A stretch of DNA of 21,774 bases from an uncultured Lachnospiraceae bacterium (lineage in GTDB: Bacteria; Bacillota; Clostridia; Lachnospirales; Lachnospiraceae): NCBI GenBank assembly GCA_948688495.1, contig CAPQSW010000024.1, forward strand, positions 1 to 21,774, written 5' to 3'. The position numbers and the translations under genes are program-made. The notes below the pieces were generated by a model. That model had not been told where the DNA came from and did not search any database. It saw only the letters and a list, made by a program, of their open reading frames with translations. This document shows, piece after piece, positions 1 to 6,438 of this stretch. Every line of letters starts with the position of its first letter. The first letter of the stretch is position 1.

Positions 1-206
1 AAGCTATTTTAGCAGTTTTTTAACAATTAACACAAATAAACAAGTATTCCACAATTATTTCCACTTTTCCACATTATTATCATGGAGATTCTAAAACATT
101 ATGGGATAAAATATCATACAAAAATAAAAATAATTTCTATTTTTTCCTTTTCCACAATATTCACACTATATATATTAATAAGGAAGAAATACAATCCATC
201 CACAAC

Positions 207-215
207 TTATCCACA
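207..215 (+). promoter_or_regulatory. Perfect DnaA box TTATCCACA
   Basis: This is an exact consensus match. It points toward a second exact box on the opposite strand at 248-256, with 32 bp between them. It probably nucleates DnaA binding at the origin. Confidence 0.85.
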
Positions 216-247
216 TTTTAAGTGTTTACATAAAGTTATCAAGAAAA

Positions 248-256
248 TGTGGATAA
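248..256 (-). promoter_or_regulatory. Perfect DnaA box (reverse orientation)
   Basis: TGTGGATAA on the plus strand is the reverse complement of TTATCCACA. With the box at 207-215 it forms a convergent pair about 90-130 bp upstream of the predicted dnaA promoter, suited to both initiation and autoregulation. Confidence 0.85.
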
Positions 257-344
257 GTTGTTTATAAGTCAATTATTTCATCTTATTTCTTCCATATACA
301 GATTTTTCTTCTCTTATTATCCCCTACACATATATAAAAATTTA

Positions 345-373
345 TTGATTATTTGGGCAATCTGCGTTATTAT
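345..373 (+). promoter_or_regulatory. Probable dnaA promoter (sigma-A type)
   Basis: A TTGATT -35 element (345-350) and a TATTAT -10 element (368-373) are separated by exactly 17 bp, and the start codon of dnaA lies about 50 bp downstream. The promoter sits just after the DnaA-box cluster, so repression by DnaA is plausible. Each element departs from consensus (two mismatches and one). Confidence 0.55.
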
Positions 374-426
374 AGACTATGAAAGACTATGTACACAACA
401 GAAAATAATAAAGCTTGGAGATATAT

Positions 427-1776
427 ATGGAACTAATTTTAGAAAAATGGGAAGAAATACTCAAAACAATCAAAGAAGAATATGATGTAGCCGATGTCGC
501 CTTTGATTTATGGTTAAAGCCTCTGCAAGTTTACAATCTCATAAATACAACACTTTATATACTTATTGATTCTGAACAGACAATGATGATCAAATATATA
601 AGGAAGAAATATACCATACCCATCAAAATAGCCGTTGCAGAAATTACAGGGATTGAGTATGAGATTGAATTTATAGGTAATGACCAGGCGACCAATGTTC
701 AGTCTCCAAAAGAAAAGAATGCCAAATTTTTAAATTCACAAAATACAAACTTAAACCCTAACTATATCTTTGACACTTTTGTAGTTGGAAAAAATAATTC
801 TTTTGCACATGCTGCCTGCCTTGCGGTAGCAGATTCTCCGGGAGAAGTATACAACCCTCTCTATATTTATGGAGGACCCGGATTAGGTAAGACCCATCTG
901 ATGCAGTCAATTGGACATTTTATCTTACAGCAGAAGCCTGAAAAAAAAGTGTTATATGTTACTTCTGAAGAATTTACAAATGAGGTTATAGATTCTATTC
1001 GTAATGGTAATGCTTCTGCCATGAACAAATTACGTGAGAAATACCGGACGGTAGATGTACTGATGATTGATGACGTACAGTTTATAATAGGAAAAGAAAG
1101 CACACAGGAAGAATTTTTCCATACATTTAATGTGCTTCACTCCGCCGGTAAACAAATTGTTCTGTCTTCCGACAGACCTCCAAAAGATATGGAAACATTA
1201 GAAGAAAGAATACGTTCCCGTTTTGAATGGGGACTTCTTGCTGATGTCGGTTATCCCGACTATGAAACACGTATGGCCATTCTACGCCGAAAGGAAGAAA
1301 TAGACGGATTTTTCTTGGAAGATAACATCTTAGATTACATTGCTACCAACATTAAGTCAAATGTCCGCGAGCTGGAAGGTGCATTAAACAAATTGCTGGC
1401 TCTTTCCAACCTGGAACATAAAGACATTACAATGGAAGTTGCCGTTCAAGAGCTTCAGAATATTATTTCACCGGACAAGCCCAGGGAAGTTACGCCTCAG
1501 CTTGTCATTGAAATCGTAGCGGAGCATTTTAATATATCTACGGACCAGATGATTTCAAAAACAAGAAGCAACAATATTGCGAAGCCAAGGCAGATTGCCA
1601 TGTACTTATGTAAAAATATGACAGAAGCTTCTTTAGACACAATTGGAGCTTTATTGGGAGGAAGAGATCACTCTACCGTTCTTTATGGAGTCAATAAAAT
1701 TGCAGAAGAATATGACAAGGATGAAAACTTTCATCATTTAGTTGAGACAATTAAGAAAAAAATTAACCCCAATTAA
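427..1776 (+). CDS. dnaA: Chromosomal replication initiator protein DnaA
   Basis: DnaA is the AAA+ ATPase that binds DnaA boxes, melts the origin and recruits the replicative helicase. The 449-residue product has the four expected regions: an N-terminal helicase/partner-interaction domain (about 1-80), a short linker, the AAA+ core with Walker A GGPGLGKT (149-156) and Walker B LMIDD (212-216), and a C-terminal helix-turn-helix domain with the signature GGRDHSTVL (411-419). The signature continues YG where HA or YA is more usual. A longer reading from a TTG at 415 is open, but that TTG overlaps the GGAG Shine-Dalgarno (417-420), which is placed 6 nt before the ATG at 427, so 427 is the true start. 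It is the first gene of the replication cluster, with a probable promoter at 345-373. Confidence 0.97.
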   Translation: MELILEKWEEILKTIKEEYDVADVAFDLWLKPLQVYNLINTTLYILIDSEQTMMIKYIRKKYTIPIKIAVAEITGIEYEIEFIGNDQATNVQSPKEKNAKFLNSQNTNLNPNYIFDTFVVGKNNSFAHAACLAVADSPGEVYNPLYIYGGPGLGKTHLMQSIGHFILQQKPEKKVLYVTSEEFTNEVIDSIRNGNASAMNKLREKYRTVDVLMIDDVQFIIGKESTQEEFFHTFNVLHSAGKQIVLSSDRPPKDMETLEERIRSRFEWGLLADVGYPDYETRMAILRRKEEIDGFFLEDNILDYIATNIKSNVRELEGALNKLLALSNLEHKDITMEVAVQELQNIISPDKPREVTPQLVIEIVAEHFNISTDQMISKTRSNNIAKPRQIAMYLCKNMTEASLDTIGALLGGRDHSTVLYGVNKIAEEYDKDENFHHLVETIKKKINPN

Positions 1777-1976
1777 ATGTTTACAATTGTTGATATTAAT
1801 TTTTTCCACATATTATCAAAAGCAATTCAAGATAACATTCACATAGTTATACAAAAGCTTTAAGCTCTCAAAGTCTTTATAATTCAGGCTTACAGATTTT
1901 ATGAACATATTAACATACCCTATGAATAATAATATGAATCTCTTATTATAAATATATTTTTATGTCCAGGAAGGAG
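1777..1976 (+). promoter_or_regulatory. dnaA-dnaN intergenic region: likely second origin half
   Basis: The gap is strongly AT-rich and contains DnaA-box-like sites TTTTCCACA (1802-1810), TTATACAAA (1847-1855), each one mismatch from consensus, and ACATTCACA (1835-1843, two mismatches). A run of AT only slightly broken by G or C covers about 1920-1963 and is a candidate unwinding element. A perfect TATAAT occurs at 1878-1883 but lacks a recognisable -35. A TTGATA (1790-1795) and TATTAT (1811-1816) pair has a short 15-bp spacer. A separate dnaN promoter is therefore possible but not resolved. I see no terminator after dnaA. In Bacillus subtilis the equivalent interval carries the unwinding site, which is the basis for the inference. 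Confidence 0.5.
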
Positions 1977-1985
1977 TTATTCACA
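1977..1985 (+). promoter_or_regulatory. Perfect DnaA box (TTATTCACA) between dnaN SD and start codon
   Basis: This exact match to TTATNCACA fills the space between the AAGGAG ribosome binding site (1971-1976) and the dnaN ATG at 1988. The spacing from SD to start is 11 nt, longer than usual, and the box accounts for 9 of those bases. It may be part of the downstream origin half or may let DnaA affect dnaN expression. Confidence 0.75.
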
Positions 1986-1987
1986 TC

Positions 1988-3100
1988 ATGAAGATCATAT
2001 GCTCGAAATCAAATCTTCTACAAGGAGTAAATATTGTATCAAAAGCTGTGCCATCCAGAACTACAATGGCAATTCTTGATTGTATTTTAGTTGATGCTTC
2101 TACTAATGAGATAAAACTTACAGCAAATGATATGGAGTTGGGAATTGAGACAAAGATAGAAGGAGAAATTGCCGAACGCGGTGTTATTGCCCTTGATGCG
2201 AAGATTTTTTCTGAGATTGTTAGAAAACTTCCGGATAACGAGGTCACAATCGAGACAGATTCTTCTTTTAAAACAGTGATTACCTGTGAAAAGGCAAGAT
2301 TTAATATTATAGGAAAGTCTGGAGAGGATTTCTCCTATCTTCCCTATATAGACAGAAATGTATCCATTGAATTAACCCAGTTTACATTAAAAGAAGTTAT
2401 TCGTCAGACAATTTTTTCTATTTCAGACAGTGATAACAACAAATTGATGACAGGAGAATTGTTTGATATTAAAGAGAACCAGTTAAAAGTTGTCTCCCTG
2501 GATGGGCACCGCATTTCCATCCGTAATATTGAATTAAAGGAATTTTATGATGAACACAAGATTGTAGTGCCAGGCAAGACACTTCAGGAGGTAAGTAAAA
2601 TTCTTCCAGGAGACTCTAATGAATATGTGAATATTTTCTTTACGGATAATCATATCGTGTTTGAGTTTGGAAGTACTACTGTAGTTTCCAGATTGATTGA
2701 AGGTGATTATTTTAAGATTGAACAGATGTTGTCTCCAGATTATGAGACAAAGATTAATATCAATAAACGTGAGCTTTTAGATTGTATTGACAGGGCAACC
2801 CTTCTGGTAAAAGAAGGGGATAAAAAACCTATTATTATGACAATTTCAGATGAAAATATGGAATTGAAGATAAATTCTTTTATTGGTTCTATGAATGAAA
2901 ATATAGATATTGTGAAAGAGGGCAAGGACATTATGATTGGATTTAATCCAAAGTTTTTTATTGACGCCCTCCGTGTAATTGATGAAGAAGAAGTAACACT
3001 TTATATGGTAAATCCAAAGGCTCCGTGTTTTATTCGGGATGATGAAGGTAAGTTTATTTATCTTATTCTGCCGGTTAATTTTAATGCAGCTACAAATTGA
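1988..3100 (+). CDS. dnaN: DNA polymerase III sliding clamp, beta subunit
   Basis: The beta clamp is a ring-shaped homodimer that tethers the replicative polymerase to DNA and serves as a docking hub for repair and replication-control proteins. The 370-residue product has the expected length and three-domain make-up: it opens MKIICSKSNLLQGVNIVSKA, has the central region around SGEDFSYLP, and ends with the conserved C-terminal stretch RDDEGKFIYLILPV. The start follows an AAGGAG at 1971-1976. The next gene, for the S4 protein, starts 13 bp after the stop, so co-transcription with the S4 gene, recF and the gyrase genes is likely. Confidence 0.97.
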   Translation: MKIICSKSNLLQGVNIVSKAVPSRTTMAILDCILVDASTNEIKLTANDMELGIETKIEGEIAERGVIALDAKIFSEIVRKLPDNEVTIETDSSFKTVITCEKARFNIIGKSGEDFSYLPYIDRNVSIELTQFTLKEVIRQTIFSISDSDNNKLMTGELFDIKENQLKVVSLDGHRISIRNIELKEFYDEHKIVVPGKTLQEVSKILPGDSNEYVNIFFTDNHIVFEFGSTTVVSRLIEGDYFKIEQMLSPDYETKININKRELLDCIDRATLLVKEGDKKPIIMTISDENMELKINSFIGSMNENIDIVKEGKDIMIGFNPKFFIDALRVIDEEEVTLYMVNPKAPCFIRDDEGKFIYLILPVNFNAATN

Positions 3101-3113
3101 TGGAAAGGAAAAT

Positions 3114-3323
3114 ATGGAAGAAATTAAGATAAGAGATGAATATATCAAATTGGGCCAGGCATTAAAGGCTGCAAATTTGGTAGATTCGGGAATAATGGCA
3201 AAAGTAGTGATTCAGGATGGACTTGTTACTGTTAATGGAGAAGTAGAGACCCGGCGAGGGAAAAAATTAATAGACGGAGATATTGTTTCCTTTGATGGGG
3301 AGACAATTGTAATAAAAAAATGA
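3114..3323 (+). CDS. yaaA: S4-domain RNA-binding protein (YaaA/RlbA type)
   Basis: This 69-residue protein is essentially one S4 RNA-binding domain, with the typical core IKLGQALKAANLVDSG, then VNGEVETRRGKKL and a terminal D-G-D-I-V. The family member between dnaN and recF in Bacillus subtilis is YaaA (RlbA), linked to large ribosomal subunit assembly; the position here is the same. A longer frame opens at 3039 inside dnaN, but the AAAGGA at 3104-3109 points to the ATG at 3114, and family similarity begins there. Its TGA stop overlaps the recF ATG as ATGA, so translation of the two is probably coupled. Confidence 0.92.
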   Translation: MEEIKIRDEYIKLGQALKAANLVDSGIMAKVVIQDGLVTVNGEVETRRGKKLIDGDIVSFDGETIVIKK

Positions 3324-4414
3324 TATTGAAGTCCATTGCCCTAAAGCATTTTCGAAATTACAGTGATATGTATATGGAATTTGACAAAGGCACGAATATT
3401 TTATATGGGGATAATGCTCAGGGAAAAACAAATATTCTCGAAGCTGTCTATGTCAGTGGGACCACCAGATCCCATAAAGGAAGCAAGGATAAAGAATTAA
3501 TTCAGTTTGGCCAGGAAGAATCCCATATTCGTACAGTAGTCGAAAGGGATGGATTGGATTATCAGATTGATATGCATATTAAAAAGAATAAACCAAAAGG
3601 AATAGCTATCAATAAGATACCAATCCGAAAGGCGTCAGAATTATTTGGAATTTTAAATATTGTATTTTTTTCTCCAGAAGATTTAAATATCATCAAAAAT
3701 GGTCCTTCTGAGAGGCGAAGATTTCTTGATGTTGAGCTCTGTCAGTTGGATAAAATTTATCTGTATCATTTGACCAAGTACAATAAAACATTAAACCAAA
3801 GAAATAAACTTCTAAAAGATATTCATTACAGGCCGGAGCTTAAAGATACTCTCCCTGTATGGGATATGCAGCTAGCAGAATATGGAAAAAAAATCATTGA
3901 TGCGAGGAAGAAGTTTATAGATAGGTTGAATGAAATTGTACCTCAGATTCACAGAAATATTTCTGGGAACAGAGAAGATTTGATTCTTCGCTACGAGCCT
4001 AGTGTTGAGGAATACTCTATGGAAGAAGAAATTTTGAGAAATCAGGATAAAGATTTGAAATTTGGTGTGACTTCTGTAGGACCCCACAGGGATGATATGT
4101 GTTTTATGATTCAGGATATTGATATTCGCAAATATGGTTCCCAGGGACAGCAGAGGAGTTGTGCGTTATCTTTAAAGCTTTCCGAAATTGAACTTGTAAA
4201 AAAAGCAATCAGGGAAACACCCATATTGATATTAGATGATGTATTGTCAGAACTTGACAGCGGCCGTCAGAACTTTCTTCTAAACAGCATTCATGATATT
4301 CAGACGGTGATTACTTGTACTGGTCTGGATGAATTTGTAAAAAACAGGTTTGAGATAAATAAGATATTTAAAATAATAAATGGAACTGTCAATGATGAAA
4401 TAGAAAAGTTGTAA
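3320..4414 (+). CDS. recF: DNA replication and repair protein RecF
   Basis: RecF is an SMC/ABC-like ATPase that helps RecO and RecR load RecA on gapped DNA at stalled forks. The 364-residue product has Walker A GDNAQGKT (30-37), the ABC signature-like GSQGQQRS (273-280) and Walker B ILDD followed by VLSELD (304-313), all in canonical order, with the RecF opening motif LKHFRNY (8-14). The start overlaps the S4 gene's stop by ATGA and the gyrB start lies 15 bp after its stop, so it is an internal operon gene. The small remB/yaaB gene found between recF and gyrB in bacilli is absent. Confidence 0.96.
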   Translation: MILKSIALKHFRNYSDMYMEFDKGTNILYGDNAQGKTNILEAVYVSGTTRSHKGSKDKELIQFGQEESHIRTVVERDGLDYQIDMHIKKNKPKGIAINKIPIRKASELFGILNIVFFSPEDLNIIKNGPSERRRFLDVELCQLDKIYLYHLTKYNKTLNQRNKLLKDIHYRPELKDTLPVWDMQLAEYGKKIIDARKKFIDRLNEIVPQIHRNISGNREDLILRYEPSVEEYSMEEEILRNQDKDLKFGVTSVGPHRDDMCFMIQDIDIRKYGSQGQQRSCALSLKLSEIELVKKAIRETPILILDDVLSELDSGRQNFLLNSIHDIQTVITCTGLDEFVKNRFEINKIFKIINGTVNDEIEKL

Positions 4415-4429
4415 AATTGGAGGAATTAC

Positions 4430-6370
4430 ATGAATACAGATGCAAATACAAGTACAAATGCAGAATATGGAGCAGATCAGATTCAGATTCTGGAGGGGTT
4501 GGAAGCGGTTCGTAAACGTCCCGGTATGTATATTGGAAGTACTTCCTCACGAGGACTCCATCATCTTGTATACGAAATAGTAGATAATTCCGTGGATGAA
4601 GCTTTAGCAGGTTATTGTGATACAATTGAAGTAACCATTTTAAAGGATAATTGTATCCAGGTAATAGACAATGGACGTGGTATTCCTGTTGGGATTAATC
4701 ATAAGGCAGGTCTTCCTGCAGTTGAAGTAGTATTTACTGTACTTCATGCAGGTGGAAAATTTGGAGGAGGGGGATATAAAGTATCCGGTGGTCTTCATGG
4801 AGTAGGAGCATCAGTTGTAAATGCCCTTTCCAACTGGCTGGAAGTAGAGATTTTTCATGAAGGAAAAATTTATAAGCAGCGTTATGAAAAGGGAAACAGC
4901 ATGTATTCTCTGAAAGTAATTGGGGAATGCGAAAAAGATAAGACAGGAACGAAAGTGGTATTTTGTCCGGATGGCAGTATTTTTGAGGATACTGTATTTG
5001 ATTATGATACATTAAAACAACGCCTTCGGGAGATGGCTTTTCTTACCAAGGGAATCAGAATCTGTCTGAGAGACGAGAGGGAAGGATTGGAACAGGAAAA
5101 AGAGTTTTATTATGAAGGCGGTATCAAGGAGTTTGTCACCTACCTAAACCGCAGCAAGGAAGCTCTTTATGAGAATGTTATCTACTGTGAAGGTGAGAGG
5201 GATGGTGTGTTTGTGGAAGTGGCATTGCAGCATAATGATTCTTATAACGATGCTACTTATAGTTTTGTAAATAATATTACAACACCAGAGGGCGGCACAC
5301 ATCTGGCAGGATTTCGTAATGCACTGACGAAAACATTCAATGCTTATGCCAAGACAAATAAGATATTAAAGGAAAATGAGACAGCACTCTCCGGTGAGGA
5401 TATAAGAGAAGGCATGACAGCGGTTATCAGTGTAAAAATTTCAGAGCCGCAGTTTGAAGGACAGACAAAGCAAAAGCTTGGAAATAGTGAGGCAAGGGGA
5501 GCTGTGGATAGCGTTGTCAGTGAACAGCTTACTTATTTCCTGGAACAGAATCCTGCAGTTGCAAAAGCAATCTGTGAGAAATCTTTACTTGCACAGCGTG
5601 CAAGGGAAGCGGCAAGGAAAGCAAGAGATTTAACGAGAAGGAAAACTGCACTGGAGGGAACCTCCCTTCCGGGCAAACTGGCGGACTGCTCAGATAAAGA
5701 CCCCAAGAATTGTGAGATTTTTATTGTCGAAGGGGATTCCGCGGGAGGCTCTGCAAAGACAGCGAGAAGCCGGGCAACCCAGGCAATTTTGCCTTTGCGC
5801 GGAAAGATTTTGAATGTAGAAAAAGCGCGGCTGGATAAAATTTACGGAAATGCAGAGATAAAAGCAATGATTACTGCATTTGGTACTGGAATACATGAGG
5901 ATTTTGACATTACAAAGCTGCGCTACCATAAGATTATCATTATGACGGATGCGGATGTGGACGGCGCCCATATCAGCACGTTGATGTTGACATTTTTGTA
6001 TCGGTTTATGCCGGAATTGATACGGCAGGGATATGTCTATCTGGCAAAGCCACCGCTCTATAAGATAGAAAGAAATAAAAAGGTATGGTATGCCTATGAT
6101 GATGTGGAGCTTTCCAATATTTTGGAAGATATAGGCAGAGATGGAAGCAATAAGATACAGCGGTATAAAGGATTAGGGGAAATGGATGCGGAGCAGCTCT
6201 GGGAGACTACTATGGATCCGGAGACCAGAATATTGGAGAGAGTGACAATTGATGATACTTCGGCATCTGAGATTGATTTGACATTTACAACTTTGATGGG
6301 AGATAAGGTAGAGCCGAGACGTGAATTTATCGAGGCAAATGCGCAGTATGTGCAAAATTTAGATGTGTAG
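4430..6370 (+). CDS. gyrB: DNA gyrase subunit B
   Basis: GyrB provides the ATPase of DNA gyrase, which introduces negative supercoils ahead of replication and transcription. Over 646 residues it shows the GHKL ATPase (YEIVDNSVDEAL and DNGRG at 80-84, then GGLHGVGASVVNALS), the transducer domain, the TOPRIM metal site EGDSAGGSA (434-442) with DADVDG (507-512), and the C-terminal RYKGLGEMDAEQLWETTM motif. The length is that of the short Gram-positive type without the E. coli insertion. A GGAGGA at 4419-4424 is placed 5 nt before the ATG. No promoter or terminator is evident between recF and gyrB. Confidence 0.98.
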   Translation: MNTDANTSTNAEYGADQIQILEGLEAVRKRPGMYIGSTSSRGLHHLVYEIVDNSVDEALAGYCDTIEVTILKDNCIQVIDNGRGIPVGINHKAGLPAVEVVFTVLHAGGKFGGGGYKVSGGLHGVGASVVNALSNWLEVEIFHEGKIYKQRYEKGNSMYSLKVIGECEKDKTGTKVVFCPDGSIFEDTVFDYDTLKQRLREMAFLTKGIRICLRDEREGLEQEKEFYYEGGIKEFVTYLNRSKEALYENVIYCEGERDGVFVEVALQHNDSYNDATYSFVNNITTPEGGTHLAGFRNALTKTFNAYAKTNKILKENETALSGEDIREGMTAVISVKISEPQFEGQTKQKLGNSEARGAVDSVVSEQLTYFLEQNPAVAKAICEKSLLAQRAREAARKARDLTRRKTALEGTSLPGKLADCSDKDPKNCEIFIVEGDSAGGSAKTARSRATQAILPLRGKILNVEKARLDKIYGNAEIKAMITAFGTGIHEDFDITKLRYHKIIIMTDADVDGAHISTLMLTFLYRFMPELIRQGYVYLAKPPLYKIERNKKVWYAYDDVELSNILEDIGRDGSNKIQRYKGLGEMDAEQLWETTMDPETRILERVTIDDTSASEIDLTFTTLMGDKVEPRREFIEANAQYVQNLDV

Positions 6371-6438
6371 TAGTTTACAATGGTATCTTTGCGAATAGAG
6401 TGTGCAAAACTGTGGCTTAAATAATAGGAGGAAAGTGA

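Larger units (their letters stand above)
45..267. other. oriC: Origin region (oriC): DnaA-box cluster upstream of dnaA
   Basis: This AT-rich stretch holds repeated matches to the DnaA box TTATNCACA. Perfect sites lie at 207-215 (plus) and 248-256 (minus). One-mismatch sites lie at 65-73 and 148-156 (both TTTTCCACA), 157-165 (ATATTCACA) and 259-267 (minus strand, TTATAAACA). Two-mismatch sites lie at 45-53 and 196-204. Such a cluster directly in front of dnaA matches the origin layout of Firmicutes, where DnaA binds, oligomerises and opens the duplex; it also represses dnaA. Bases 1-426 contain no convincing gene: the two short frames there are compositional accidents. Which AT-rich stretch unwinds cannot be decided by eye. 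Confidence 0.85.

Noticed and set aside
415..426. TTG start giving DnaA four extra residues
   Set aside because: The TTG overlaps the GGAG that serves the ATG at 427, and DnaA proteins normally begin near the latter.
82..485. Two short plus-strand frames of 61 and 78 codons before dnaA
   Set aside because: They lie within the DnaA-box region or the dnaA leader, lack ribosome sites and look like translated AT-rich noncoding DNA; the second runs into dnaA in another frame.
3039..3113. Longer N-terminus for the S4 protein overlapping dnaN
   Set aside because: The extension is hydrophobic and unlike the family, and a properly placed AAAGGA precedes the ATG at 3114.
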